Source: Candidatus Falkowbacteria bacterium (GTDB lineage: Bacteria; Patescibacteriota; Patescibacteriia; Patescibacteriales; Patescibacteriaceae). Taken from it: a stretch of DNA of 64,000 bases. Where the stretch lies: assembly GCA_026396835.1 (NCBI GenBank), contig JAPLWA010000004.1, positions 310,001-374,000 of the forward strand, read 5' to 3'. Below, piece after piece: positions 15,086 to 24,322 of this stretch (position 1 is the first letter of the stretch; every line of letters starts with the position of its first letter). A program made the position numbers and the translations under genes. The notes beneath the pieces were generated by a model. The model saw only the letters and a list, made by a program, of their open reading frames with translations. It had not been told where the DNA came from and did no database searches.

Positions 15086-16234
15086 TTATTGAAAATATTT
15101 TTCTAAACGCTTCATGCCTTCGATGATGTCTTCTTCTTTGCGACCAAAACTTAAACGTAAATGATTTTCGCCTGATGGACCAAAAGCAGAACCTGGTACG
15201 GTCGCTAATTTTACTTTATCTAAAATATTAACCGCCATATCAAAGCTTGGCTTATTACCATTATATCTTGGCATAACAAAGTAAGCGCTGTTTGGTCGAG
15301 CATAAGTTAATTTTTCACTGCCAATTCTGTCGAGTGCTTCACACATTAAGTCGCGGCGCTTTTCATATTCTTTTTTAAAGAAATCAATCCATTCTTGACC
15401 CATCTCTAAGGCGCCCATAGCAGCATATTGTGAAACAACTGGCGCACAAGTTACTAAGCAATCATGCACCTTCATTATCTCGCGAATTATTGAAGCGTCA
15501 GAATGAACATAACCAACACGCCAACCAGTCATGGCATAAGCCTTAGAAAAACTAAAAACTCTAATAAACCTTTTCCTATAACGCTGATCTTGACCTAGAG
15601 TAAAATATTCTCCACCATCATAAATAAAATCTTTGTAAGCCTCATCAGAAATAATAAATAAATCATGCTGTTCAGCTAACTGTGCTAAAGCTAATAACTG
15701 TTCTTTAGTATAAACAGTTCCGGTTGGGTTATTAGGATTACAAAAAAAGATGGCTTTAGTTTTAGGCGTAATAGTTTTTTCAACCATCTTGATATCAAAA
15801 GCCCAACCACCTGCTTCATCCAATGGTGCATAAACTGGCTCACAACCAGCTAAGCGAATTGCTTCTCTATAACTTGTATAAGTTGGGTCAGGGATAATAA
15901 CTTCATCACCTGGCATTGTGATGGTTAAAAGCGTAGCTGTTAAAGCTTCAATTGAACCAGCGGTAACAATAATTTCGCTTTGCCAATCATAATACATATT
16001 TTCACTTGCCAAAGACAATTCAATTAATTCTCGTAACTCAGGCAATCCTGGAGATAATGAATATTTAGCAACCACGCCGTCATCTAAAGCACGTGAGGCT
16101 CGTCTTTTAATGGCTGAGGGCGTATCAAAACTAGGTATGCCCTGAGCTAGAGATACCACATTAGCGTAACGAGAAGCTAAAAGCTCCATTTGTTTAATCA
16201 CGCTTAATTGAATTGATTTTGTTCGTTCAAACAT
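15086..16234 (-). CDS. PLP-dependent class I aminotransferase
   Basis: The protein has 382 residues, full length for the aspartate/aromatic aminotransferase fold I group. Signature regions are LAQGIPSFDTP, YSLSPGLPELREL, VTAGSIEALTA, FFCNPNNPTGTVY, ISDEAYKDFIYDG and FSFSKAYAMTGWRVGY, where the Lys binds PLP; LRLSFGR near the end binds the substrate carboxylate. It transfers amino groups between amino acids and 2-oxo acids; the exact substrate cannot be read. It lies 4 bp upstream of the MurF-like gene, so it is probably cotranscribed with the wall genes. Confidence 0.92.
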   Translation of the reverse strand: MFERTKSIQLSVIKQMELLASRYANVVSLAQGIPSFDTPSAIKRRASRALDDGVVAKYSLSPGLPELRELIELSLASENMYYDWQSEIIVTAGSIEALTATLLTITMPGDEVIIPDPTYTSYREAIRLAGCEPVYAPLDEAGGWAFDIKMVEKTITPKTKAIFFCNPNNPTGTVYTKEQLLALAQLAEQHDLFIISDEAYKDFIYDGGEYFTLGQDQRYRKRFIRVFSFSKAYAMTGWRVGYVHSDASIIREIMKVHDCLVTCAPVVSQYAAMGALEMGQEWIDFFKKEYEKRRDLMCEALDRIGSEKLTYARPNSAYFVMPRYNGNKPSFDMAVNILDKVKLATVPGSAFGPSGENHLRLSFGRKEEDIIEGMKRLEKYFQ

Positions 16235-16291
16235 AATTAAGACAGTTTCAGTTCACGGCTGCAACTTGCTTTTTAGTTACAATAATCCGAA

Positions 16292-17086
16292 TTAATTTTT
16301 AAGCTCTTTATACCACGTATACAATTGATCTGCTAAAATATGCGCGTCTTCTCGTGCCTTTTTGACATAAGATGGATTAAAATCCTTTTCTCTTTCAGAT
16401 AACAGGTTGCCGGCTATTTTAGTCACACCCGATAAATGAGGAGATTTATAAATTCCCGGAACAGCCTTAGAAAAGTTGGTAAATATTTCTCCTTTTTTCG
16501 TATAATTTTTATCGTGATATGCTAATTTTACTTCAAGAGCTTTAAATTGCATTTTATCTATCTCGGGATCATCGCGCTTTGGATGTATCAGGGTAGAAAT
16601 TGACGCAATATCATATTTCATGCCCTCCTCTTCAAGTGTCCGTGTTATTGGATATATACCATCTCCTGAATTTAGTGTGTCTGTTACAATTAATATCCTT
16701 TCAGGATCCTTCAAGTTCTTAGAAATGTGTTCTTTCATTTGCTTAAAGATCGAAATTTTTTTAACCATTCTACCGTCAACCCATTCTTCATTTTCTCTCC
16801 AAGTAGACTTTTGACCAGCTATAAAAAGTAGCTTAGGTTTTTCAATGTGGTTATCATTATTAATCTTGCCTATAACCTCGTTGAAAATAAGTGCTGGTAT
16901 CCTGCCGGAAGCATCATCACAAATAATGGTTCCATATTTAGCTTCTTTTAAGTCCATTTGCTCTATAATCTTTTGTATTGGTTCTCTCATGTTCTCAATA
17001 TCCTGAAGCGTAATCTCTTCTGTTGCAGAGATGTCTTCTTGGGCATTATCTTGATTGGTATATTCGAGTCTTTCTGCGTGGCCCAT
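16292..17086 (-). CDS. Phosphoribosyltransferase-like protein
   Basis: The protein has 264 residues. The PRPP-loop-like motif is RILIVTDTLNSGDGI, close to the type I PRTase pattern (hydrophobic strand, two acidic or polar residues, small loop). YGTIICDDASGRIPALIF earlier could form the first nucleotide-binding turn. The rest of the sequence is not like a named salvage enzyme. CPR genomes often carry such PRTase-like proteins of unknown substrate. It stands alone between the aminotransferase and serS. Confidence 0.6.
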   Translation of the reverse strand: MGHAERLEYTNQDNAQEDISATEEITLQDIENMREPIQKIIEQMDLKEAKYGTIICDDASGRIPALIFNEVIGKINNDNHIEKPKLLFIAGQKSTWRENEEWVDGRMVKKISIFKQMKEHISKNLKDPERILIVTDTLNSGDGIYPITRTLEEEGMKYDIASISTLIHPKRDDPEIDKMQFKALEVKLAYHDKNYTKKGEIFTNFSKAVPGIYKSPHLSGVTKIAGNLLSEREKDFNPSYVKKAREDAHILADQLYTWYKELKN

Positions 17087-17118
17087 ATTCTCTACGACAA
17101 TAAGAATAATAAATTGAA

Positions 17119-18384
17119 CTATCTACTGATCTTTTTGAATGGCAAATAGGGTCGCAAAACTTTTGGAATTTCAATTGAACCATCTTTAGTCTGATAATTT
17201 TCCATGATAGCAATCAAAGCTCGAGGCAAAGCAATGGCCGTTCCGTTTAATGTGTAAACCAGCTTCTTTTCTCCATCACTATCAACAAATTTAATATTCA
17301 AAGCTCTTGATTGATAATCTGTGCAATTCGAGGTTGAAGTAATTTCTGCCCAATCGCCTTTGCCGTTCTCAGTATTTGGTTTACCCGGTAGCCAAGCTTC
17401 TAAATCAAAAGTTCTAAAAGATGGTGTGCCTAAATCAGCCGTACAATGATCGATTACTCTAAAAGGTATGTCTAACCCTGAAAAAATTTCTTTTTCAATT
17501 TTTAACATTTCATCATGAATCTTTTCGGCCTCATTAGGTTTGCAATAAATAAATAATTCTAATTTTTCAAATTGGTGAACTCTAAAAATGCCTTTTGAAA
17601 ATTTAGAATAGCTACCAGCTTCAGTTCTAAAGCAATGAGACAAACCAACATATTTGATTGGAGCCTCTTTTAAGTCAAGAATCTCATCAGCGTGATAACC
17701 GCCTAAAGTGATTTCAGCCGTACCAATTAAACTTAAGTCATTATTTTCAATCTGATAAACTTGGCTTGATTCTCCACGCGGATTATAACCCAATCCTTCA
17801 ACCATTGAAGTCTTGGCTAAATCCGGAGTTAGCATGGGTTTAAATCCATGCTTCATAGCAATGCTTAATGAATATTGAATTAGTGCTTGATTAAGTAAGA
17901 CCAATTCATTCTTTAAATAATAAAACTTAGCACCAGCGACTTTTGTAGCTCTGTCGAAATCTATTAAATCAAGTGACTCAGCTAACTCAACATGATCCTT
18001 GGCTTCAAAATTAAATTTATTAATTTTACCCGAAGTAGCCAAAACTGGATTATCATCTTCATCAGCACTTACTTTAACATCTTTATGAGTTAGATTAGGT
18101 ATGGCGATCATTAACTCTTTAAGAGAATTTTCAATGTCTAATTGCTTTTCTTCTAAAACAGATATTTTTTCACCAACCTGTTTCATATTCGCTATCTCTT
18201 CTGGGCTTGGTTTAGTTTTTGAGGTTTTATTTCTTTGTGAACGTAATTCCTGTACTTCAGCTTGAAGTTTACGCCATGATTCATCTAAAGAAATAAGCTT
18301 ATCAACATCAACCAAAGCCTTGCGATCAGCTGAGTTCTTTTTTACCAAATCAATATTTTCTCTAATGAATTTAATATCTAACAT
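17119..18384 (-). CDS. serS: Serine--tRNA ligase
   Basis: The protein has 421 residues, full length. The N-terminal 110 residues form the tRNA-binding coiled coil (DIKFIRENIDLVKKNSADRK...LEEKQLDIENSLKEL). The class II core shows TSMVEGLGYNPRGESSQVY, IGTAEITLGGYH, FRTEAGSYSKFSKGIFRVHQF (motif 2) and a motif 3 LNGTAIALPRALIAIMENYQ. It charges tRNA-Ser and tRNA-Sec-type acceptors with serine in the cytoplasm. It follows lysS after 16 bp, suggesting a shared transcript. Confidence 0.97.
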   Translation of the reverse strand: MLDIKFIRENIDLVKKNSADRKALVDVDKLISLDESWRKLQAEVQELRSQRNKTSKTKPSPEEIANMKQVGEKISVLEEKQLDIENSLKELMIAIPNLTHKDVKVSADEDDNPVLATSGKINKFNFEAKDHVELAESLDLIDFDRATKVAGAKFYYLKNELVLLNQALIQYSLSIAMKHGFKPMLTPDLAKTSMVEGLGYNPRGESSQVYQIENNDLSLIGTAEITLGGYHADEILDLKEAPIKYVGLSHCFRTEAGSYSKFSKGIFRVHQFEKLELFIYCKPNEAEKIHDEMLKIEKEIFSGLDIPFRVIDHCTADLGTPSFRTFDLEAWLPGKPNTENGKGDWAEITSTSNCTDYQSRALNIKFVDSDGEKKLVYTLNGTAIALPRALIAIMENYQTKDGSIEIPKVLRPYLPFKKISR

Positions 18385-18400
18385 AATAATGAAATTATTT

Positions 18401-19897
18401 TTATTTACCGTCCGCAGCTTCAGCGGAGGGCTGGTCCTTTGGTCTTAATAAAGGAAAAATCTGACATTCTCTTATTGGTTTGCCACACAAGAATGAGAAC
18501 AAACGTTCAGAAATACCAAAACCACAAGTTGGTGGCATACCGTATTCAAGTGCTTCAACAAAATCTTTATCAAACATTTGTGCTTCATCATCCCCTGCTT
18601 CACGCAATTCTTGTTGATCAGCAAAGCGTCCAGCTTGATCAATCGGATCATTAAGCTCGCTATAACCTTTACCTAATTCAGAGCCAGCAATAATTACTTG
18701 GAAGCGTTGAACAAAGTTTGGATTCTCAACCTGTCTTTTAGCTAAAGGTTCCATTACAACCGGTACATTAACCAAGAAACCTGGACCACCTAAAGACTTA
18801 CGACAATACTTCCAAAGATTATCAATGCCTCTGGTGATATTAAATCCTTTCTTGTCGTAATCAATTTTTAATTTTTTTAAAGTCTCCTCAATTTCTTTCA
18901 AATCAGTTTTTGTTATATCAACTTTAGTTTTTTCTTTAATAATTGAAGTAAAATCATAAATTTCCCATTCACGCGCTAAATCAACTTCAAAACCATTAAT
19001 ATCAAACTTTAGTTTACCAAAAGTTTCTTTAGCAACATGACGGTATAATTCTGTAACAAGCTCCATGCCCTTAGTATAGTCAGCATAACCCCAATAAAAT
19101 TCCATTTGCGTATAATCTTGCAAATGCTCAGCACTCATACCTTCGTTTCTAAATTGTCTGCCAATTTCAAATGTTTTATCAAAGCCAGCAACCATTAAAC
19201 GCTTCTGCCATAATTCTCCAGCTGAGATACGAAGAAAAACATCAATATCAAGTGCATTGTGATGAGTAACAAAAGGACGAGCATCAGCTCCGCCAGTGGT
19301 GGTTTCTAAAACCGGAGTTTCAACTTCTAAGAAGTCACGCGCCATTAAAAATTCGCGCATTGATGACCAAAAACGAGAACGCTTTCTGATTGTGTCTTTA
19401 AGTTCATCGTTAGTTAGAATATCTAAATAACGTTTGCGCAATTTTTCCTCTTTATCTTCTAGGCCATGCCACTTATCTGGCAATGGTCTTAAAGCTTTAG
19501 TTAAAATTTTCCATTCAGTCACAGCCAAACTCTGTTGACCAGCCTTGGTCGTAAAAGCCGTACCTTGAACCTCTATAAAATCACCAACATCAATATATTT
19601 TTCAAAAAGTTTATACTGTTCAGCACCAACCTCTTGTTTAGAAAAAACAAGCTGTAAGCGGCCGCTGTCATCTTCTAGGTCGGCAAAACTTAAATTGCCA
19701 TGACCTCTTGAGCTGCGAAGACGACCAGCTAAAGTAACAACTTTTTTTGAAGCTTCAAAATCATTAAAATCAACTAAAATAGCGCCGATCATATGATCGC
19801 GGTTAGTCTTAGCTGGGTATGGATCAAGGCCTAGCTTTCGTAAAGCTTCTAACTTGGCTAGTCTATCTGATCGTTCACTAACTTTAATTTCACTCAT
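18401..19897 (-). CDS. lysS: Lysine--tRNA ligase, class II
   Basis: From the ATG at 19897 (MSEIKVSERSDRL) the protein has 498 residues. The longer frame from a TTG at 19918 is unlikely because the -10 box covers it. The OB-fold anticodon-binding domain (VVTLAGRLRSSRGHGNLSFADL) is followed by the class II core: FLEVETPVLETTTGGADARPF, RISAGELWQKRLMVAGF, FEIGRQFRNEGMS, and motif 3 GFGISERLF. It charges tRNA-Lys. It is first in a lysS-serS unit with its own promoter. Confidence 0.97.
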   Translation of the reverse strand: MSEIKVSERSDRLAKLEALRKLGLDPYPAKTNRDHMIGAILVDFNDFEASKKVVTLAGRLRSSRGHGNLSFADLEDDSGRLQLVFSKQEVGAEQYKLFEKYIDVGDFIEVQGTAFTTKAGQQSLAVTEWKILTKALRPLPDKWHGLEDKEEKLRKRYLDILTNDELKDTIRKRSRFWSSMREFLMARDFLEVETPVLETTTGGADARPFVTHHNALDIDVFLRISAGELWQKRLMVAGFDKTFEIGRQFRNEGMSAEHLQDYTQMEFYWGYADYTKGMELVTELYRHVAKETFGKLKFDINGFEVDLAREWEIYDFTSIIKEKTKVDITKTDLKEIEETLKKLKIDYDKKGFNITRGIDNLWKYCRKSLGGPGFLVNVPVVMEPLAKRQVENPNFVQRFQVIIAGSELGKGYSELNDPIDQAGRFADQQELREAGDDEAQMFDKDFVEALEYGMPPTCGFGISERLFSFLCGKPIRECQIFPLLRPKDQPSAEAADGK

Positions 19898-19917
19898 AGT
19901 ATTTGAATATGTACTCA

Positions 19918-19946
19918 ATTTTATATTAAAAACAGGCTTAAGTCAA
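19918..19946 (-). promoter_or_regulatory. Promoter of lysS-serS
   Basis: On the minus strand TTGACT (19946-19941) and TAAAAT (19923-19918) are spaced 17 bp apart. The start near 19911 leaves a short leader of about 14 nt before the ATG at 19897. Confidence 0.7.
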
Positions 19947-19975
19947 AGTTTTTAGGCTAAAATACTACAAAACAA

Positions 19976-20010
19976 AAGACTCTATTTTGCAAGTCGCAAA
20001 ATAGAGTCTT
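19976..20010 (-). terminator. Terminator of greA
   Basis: A perfect 15-bp inverted repeat, AAGACTCTATTTTGC/GCAAAATAGAGTCTT, surrounds the loop AAGTC. On the minus strand it is followed by TTGTTTTG. It lies 18 bp after the greA stop. Confidence 0.85.
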
Positions 20011-20028
20011 AAGACCAATAATAGTTAA

Positions 20029-20487
20029 TTAACTAATATGGGTTATTTTATATTTAATATCTCCTTTAGGTGTATGAACTGTGACCATATCACCGGTTTT
20101 CTTATTTAAGAAAGCTAGGCCCATTGGTGATTCATTAGAAACTTTACCAGACAAAGGGTCAGCTTCATTAAAGCTTACAATTGTAAATTCCTTTTCTTTG
20201 CCATGAGCTTCAACTGTAATTTTTGAACCCATACCAATTTCATTCTTACCATGAGTTTTAACTACTGTGATGTTCTTTAAAAGACTGGTTATTTCAGAGA
20301 CGCGACCTTCGTTAAATGCCTGCGCTTCCTTAGCATCTGAATATTCAGCGTTCTCACTTAAGTCGCCAAGCTCTTTTGCCTTTTCAATTCGATCGGCAAT
20401 TTCTCGACGTTTAGTAGTACAAAGTTGATGAAGTTCTTCTTGTAGTTTTTGAAAACCTTCTTCGGAAATTATTTGCTGTTCTCCCAT
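20029..20487 (-). CDS. greA: Transcription elongation factor GreA
   Basis: The protein has 152 residues, normal for GreA. The N-terminal coiled coil holds EEGFQKLQEELHQLCTTKRREIADRIEKAKELGDLSENAEYSDAKE, with the DLSENAEY tip whose acidic residues enter the RNA polymerase channel. The C-terminal FKBP-like domain has GSKITVEAHGKEKEFTIV and LSGKVSNESPMGLAFLNKK. It rescues backtracked polymerase by stimulating transcript cleavage. A leader with stacked hairpins lies upstream (20525-20565). Confidence 0.96.
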   Translation of the reverse strand: MGEQQIISEEGFQKLQEELHQLCTTKRREIADRIEKAKELGDLSENAEYSDAKEAQAFNEGRVSEITSLLKNITVVKTHGKNEIGMGSKITVEAHGKEKEFTIVSFNEADPLSGKVSNESPMGLAFLNKKTGDMVTVHTPKGDIKYKITHIS

Positions 20488-20524
20488 AAAATTATTTATA
20501 AACCCAACTTATATTTTTGGGTCT

Positions 20525-20565
20525 CTCCTACTAATATAGGAGTAAACTCCAGCTATTTGTGGAGT
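20525..20565 (-). promoter_or_regulatory. Two hairpins in the greA leader with an alternative pairing
   Basis: CTCCTA/TAGGAG (20525-20530/20537-20542) and ACTCCA/TGGAGT (20546-20551/20560-20565) each form a 6-bp stem. The middle arms can instead pair with each other (GGAGT-TT-ACTCC on the minus strand). This is the geometry of an attenuator. No ligand or T run is visible, so a role is only possible. Confidence 0.3.
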
Positions 20566-20613
20566 AAGTATAAAAACAAATATACAACAAAATTGAAAAC
20601 TAGGCAATACCCC

Positions 20614-22095
20614 CTACTCCTCCATGGACAAATTAACCATAATAATAGCTAAATAAGCAAAACCTAAAGGATGATTAAGGTATGGCGTAAAAATATTTAA
20701 AGCTATTAAAGCAAACATTGCGCCAATACTAGCTACTGATTTATAAGGATTAGTTTTAATTTTAAGAATGGCTTGCTTCATGATACTTAACAAAAACCAA
20801 AGATAGGCCAGCATTCCCAGGCTGCCAAGTTTAAGCCAGATGTCTAACCAACCCCATTCAAATGCATTGGTCGTGTAAGTTCCATTAGTTGAGGATTTAA
20901 CAACACGTGGATCACTTGATTTATAAGTTAAAGTTTTACCTAAACCATAACCCATAATTGGGTGCTTAAAAATTGCCTGATTCATGACTGGCAAAAGTGC
21001 CCAACGTGAATCCGCCGCGGCGTCGTTCGCGTTAGCTCTATCAGACAATAAAGAAGCATTAAAACCAAACAGTGGTTTAGGAAATGGAAATTCTAAAGTA
21101 ATAAACAAAATCACAATTGTTGTTAAAGCAACCGCGGCTAAAGCCAACATAGCTTTTAGACATTGTTTAATGTTAGGTCTAAATACTGCAAAAATAGTAA
21201 ATAGAATAACTAAAGCACCCACCGCTAAACCAAACCAAAAACTACGAGACAAACTAATAATGATAACTGATAAAAATAAAGCTGAAGCTATAGCGTAGCC
21301 AACAACTGATTTAGTAATTTTCCAATTTTTGTTGATTAAAGTTTTTAAAAAAATCACTGCAGAAAAGATAAAAGCCGGTACGGCAAAAACTTGAGATTGC
21401 AAGAAAACACGGGAAAAGCCATTAGCTAAAGTCGTAATCTCGCCTAATAAATCAGCTCTTGTCCAAGCGTAAATAACTTCTGAAACAACTAAACCATGAG
21501 AAAAAATATAAAGTAGTAAAAGTGTTTTTAAGGCTAGCCAAGTACAAGCCGCAGCAATAACGATTGAAAAATCTTGACGCATTCCCTTTTCTCTCAATGT
21601 CAAAAGTAAAGGAATTATAGTTAAAATATATAGCCAACGTTTGGCTTCAATAAAAATTAAATTACTATCATTATGAAATAAAAAGCCATTAACCGTAGCG
21701 ACGATTAATGCTATGAGCAGAAGCAAAAATGGAAAATAAACCGATAAACTAATCCAATTTTTAACTAAGTCTTTTTCTTTTACATAGCGCTCAATCTCTT
21801 TAACAAACCAAATCACCATGACAATAATCCATAAAGCAATGCGCAAAGAAATATGATTACCAGTTTCACCTATCCATAATAAATAACCCTGAGAACCAAC
21901 TAAAAGCTCAGCCAATAAAATCAAGAATCCATAAGCTGGTTTTTTCAAGGTTATAAAAAGCGTGGCTAAAATAACTAAAGCCGTAAAAATATTAACTACC
22001 TGCGGAATAAAAAATCCAGTGAAAGAAATTACTTCACATATTGCAATAGCGCCTAGAACTAAAAAGAATAAATTTTTGTTATTAATTTTTTTCAT
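20614..22095 (-). CDS. O-antigen ligase/polymerase-like membrane protein (Wzy/WaaL)
   Basis: The protein has 493 residues with about 12 transmembrane segments. The large loop near residues 360-410 carries the pattern typical of O-antigen ligases and polymerases: DSRWALLPVMNQAIFKHPIMGYGLGKTLTYKS, then NAFEWGWLDIWLKLGSLGMLAYL. Such proteins join or polymerise lipid-linked sugar units at the outer membrane face. It is the last gene of the operon 26786-20614, after a flippase and glycosyltransferases. Start overlap with the DUF192 gene is 14 bp. Confidence 0.85.
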   Translation of the reverse strand: MKKINNKNLFFLVLGAIAICEVISFTGFFIPQVVNIFTALVILATLFITLKKPAYGFLILLAELLVGSQGYLLWIGETGNHISLRIALWIIVMVIWFVKEIERYVKEKDLVKNWISLSVYFPFLLLLIALIVATVNGFLFHNDSNLIFIEAKRWLYILTIIPLLLTLREKGMRQDFSIVIAAACTWLALKTLLLLYIFSHGLVVSEVIYAWTRADLLGEITTLANGFSRVFLQSQVFAVPAFIFSAVIFLKTLINKNWKITKSVVGYAIASALFLSVIIISLSRSFWFGLAVGALVILFTIFAVFRPNIKQCLKAMLALAAVALTTIVILFITLEFPFPKPLFGFNASLLSDRANANDAAADSRWALLPVMNQAIFKHPIMGYGLGKTLTYKSSDPRVVKSSTNGTYTTNAFEWGWLDIWLKLGSLGMLAYLWFLLSIMKQAILKIKTNPYKSVASIGAMFALIALNIFTPYLNHPLGFAYLAIIMVNLSMEE

Positions 22096-22537
22096 AGATT
22101 AATTGATCGTCTATTTTAATATTGTGTTTTTTAACAAAACCAGCATTAATCTCTAAAACATAATTAACCTCAGCTGGAGATTTATAAAGTGTATAAGGTT
22201 CAGTTGTCTCAGGTCGCAAATTTTCATTATAACCAATTATTTTTTTATCATTTAACCAAACCATATCAAGCGGGAAATTCATTTCTCTCATTACAAAAGT
22301 TTGCAGCTTTGATTCTGGAAAAACAAATAGCATGCCGCAATTATCACAAAGACTTGAACGACGGCTTAGACCATCAAACCATTGTTGTTCGTTAGTAGCT
22401 AGCTCTAGCCTCAATGGCACTTGGTTAATTGTAGCTGCTACAGAATTTCTCGAATCAAATGAATTATTTGTTTTAACAAAAAACAGACTAAGAACAGAAA
22501 ATATTACAGTCACAATAATAAAAACTCGTAAAAACAT
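22082..22537 (-). CDS. DUF192 family secreted protein
   Basis: The protein has 151 residues. A signal or anchor helix (FIIVTVIFSVLSLFFV) precedes a DUF192 domain: LRLELATNEQQWFDGLSRR, CGMLFVFPESKLQTFVMREMNFPLDMVWL, and PAEVNYVLEINAGFVKKHNI. The 'GLMhR...MlFvF...fwMknt..PLDi.Fi' pattern is clear. The function is unknown in general; an exported location is likely. It is embedded in the polysaccharide operon, overlapping the O-antigen ligase gene downstream. Confidence 0.9.
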   Translation of the reverse strand: MFLRVFIIVTVIFSVLSLFFVKTNNSFDSRNSVAATINQVPLRLELATNEQQWFDGLSRRSSLCDNCGMLFVFPESKLQTFVMREMNFPLDMVWLNDKKIIGYNENLRPETTEPYTLYKSPAEVNYVLEINAGFVKKHNIKIDDQLIYEKN

Positions 22538-22538
22538 T

Positions 22539-23234
22539 TTATAATAAATTATGTTTTTCTTTTATTTTACTAACTGCTAACTTATATTTTTTCACAGCTG
22601 GTAAGAATGGCAAAATTTTATAAGTAATTGATGGTAGCCAACTACTAAAGTGTCCGCCTCCAATTTGTGCTGTGAATAAAGGCTTGTCAATGAAGACACC
22701 CTTTTTATTATTTTCCATCATCGTTAACCATAAGTCCCAATCTTGCAAACGTTTAATAGCTGGATCAAAGTTAGGAAAATCTTGGCGCCTAATTAATGAG
22801 CTGGTGTGAATAAAAGGCATTTTTTTCAAACGATCCTCACTGTAAGGAAAAAGCTTAAATAATTTTGTACCATAGTTAAATGAACTATAAGCAAAACTTG
22901 CCTCAGGGTTTGCTTTTAAAGTGTCTATCATTTTTTCTAACATATAAGGCTCCATGATAATATCAGCGTCACAGAATATAACATACTCGCCACTAGATTT
23001 AGTAAAACCATAGTTACGTGTAATTTGTGAGCCTTCATTCTCTTTCGAAAAAAATTGGAAGTTTTTACCAAAAAAATTATTAGACCATTTATCGAGCACT
23101 TTTTCTATATTGTCGGTTGAACCATCATTAACCACAATCAATTCCCACTCTTTGTAAGTTTGAGTAAGGATACTTTTCAGACAAGCGCCGATCTTATCAG
23201 CTTGATTATGAACTGGAATAATAATTGAAATCAT
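22539..23234 (-). CDS. Family 2 glycosyltransferase
   Basis: The protein has 231 residues. A GT-A fold is shown by ISIIIPVHNQADKIGACLKSIL, WELIVVNDGSTDN and the DxD-type YVIFCDADIIM, then SSLIRRQDFPNFD and LQDWDLWLTMM. There is no transmembrane segment. It would add a sugar to a lipid carrier or glycan at the inner membrane face. It sits between a GT4 enzyme and DUF192 with 1-bp gaps, so it belongs to the polysaccharide operon. Confidence 0.93.
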   Translation of the reverse strand: MISIIIPVHNQADKIGACLKSILTQTYKEWELIVVNDGSTDNIEKVLDKWSNNFFGKNFQFFSKENEGSQITRNYGFTKSSGEYVIFCDADIIMEPYMLEKMIDTLKANPEASFAYSSFNYGTKLFKLFPYSEDRLKKMPFIHTSSLIRRQDFPNFDPAIKRLQDWDLWLTMMENNKKGVFIDKPLFTAQIGGGHFSSWLPSITYKILPFLPAVKKYKLAVSKIKEKHNLL

Positions 23235-23235
23235 A

Positions 23236-24321
23236 TTAAATATTTTCTTTTAATAATTCATAAATTGTTTTAACCTTGTCTGACCAAGCAAAGTCTTTGA
23301 GTGCTCGTGTCTTACCTTGCTGTCCAAGCTTAGAACATAACTCTCGATTATTAGTTAGCTCTATAATGGCTTGTTTTAGGGCCATAGCATCCCCTGCTTC
23401 AATCAAACGTCCATTTAGCCCATCAACAACCGCATCCGCCACACCGCCGCTTCTGGTGGCAATAACAGGCTTGGAAAATAGATTGGCTTCAAGATAAACA
23501 ATACCAAAGCCTTCGTAGTCGCCATTGATTTCACTTGTCGGCAAAACAAAGATATCGCTTAACTCTAACCAAGCCCATTTCTCTTCTTCAGAAACATTAC
23601 TTAACAGAAACACTCTACTCTTTAGCGCTGGATCAGCTAATAATTTTTTAATATTATTTTCTTCTGGTCCATTGCCAATAATAATATAGCGAATATTTTC
23701 TTGCTCTAATAAAATTTCTGGTAAAACAGCTAAGACATCGCTAACGCCTTTTCTTTTAACTAAACGTCCGATGCTAATTAAAACCTTATTGCCAGCTAAA
23801 CCATAATTATTTCTTAAACCTGACACTAATTCTGGTCTAATAAGTGGTAGCTGTGGATTTATACCTGGATTAACAATCTTTACTTTAGAGTTAGCGCCAA
23901 TAAAAGCATTAACTAGTTCGGCGGTTTTACTGTTAGCACAAAGAATTAATTTAGCACGTTTTAATATTTTTTTAGTGATAAACTTTTTCCAGGCAGATTT
24001 TGTTGCCATAGAGAAATCCAAACCATGAAGAAAAACAGCATACTTAAAAGAAGCAAAAAAAGAAGCCAAATAAGTAGCCGTGCCAATTGGTAAAATTTCG
24101 CCAACAATAACCCAATCAGGCTGAGCCTTTTTTGCGGTTGAGAGTATTGTAAAAAAGCCTTTTAACCATTTTAGTGTTAAAGCATTTTTACTAAGCAATT
24201 TATTTTCACTATTATCAAGTACAATAAATTCATCTGGCCAAAAATTAGCCAGATTTTGATAGTAATTTTCTACTCCACCAAAAGCCGGCGGAAATTCAAG
24301 TGCTGCTAAAATAGTCTTCAT
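23236..24321 (-). CDS. Family 4 glycosyltransferase
   Basis: I start the protein at the ATG at 24321 (MKTILAALEFPPAFGGVENY, 361 aa); a TTG three codons earlier is less likely. It is a GT-B fold enzyme: an N-terminal FPPAFGGVENYY acceptor loop, a central VNPGINPQLP, and ISIGRLVKRKGVSDVLAVL, IGNGPEE, then SEINGDYEGFGIVYLEANLFSKPVIAT, the EX7E-like donor site. It transfers a nucleotide-activated sugar. It lies in the operon between the flippase and the GT2 gene. Confidence 0.93.
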   Translation of the reverse strand: MKTILAALEFPPAFGGVENYYQNLANFWPDEFIVLDNSENKLLSKNALTLKWLKGFFTILSTAKKAQPDWVIVGEILPIGTATYLASFFASFKYAVFLHGLDFSMATKSAWKKFITKKILKRAKLILCANSKTAELVNAFIGANSKVKIVNPGINPQLPLIRPELVSGLRNNYGLAGNKVLISIGRLVKRKGVSDVLAVLPEILLEQENIRYIIIGNGPEENNIKKLLADPALKSRVFLLSNVSEEEKWAWLELSDIFVLPTSEINGDYEGFGIVYLEANLFSKPVIATRSGGVADAVVDGLNGRLIEAGDAMALKQAIIELTNNRELCSKLGQQGKTRALKDFAWSDKVKTIYELLKENI

Positions 24322-24322
24322 A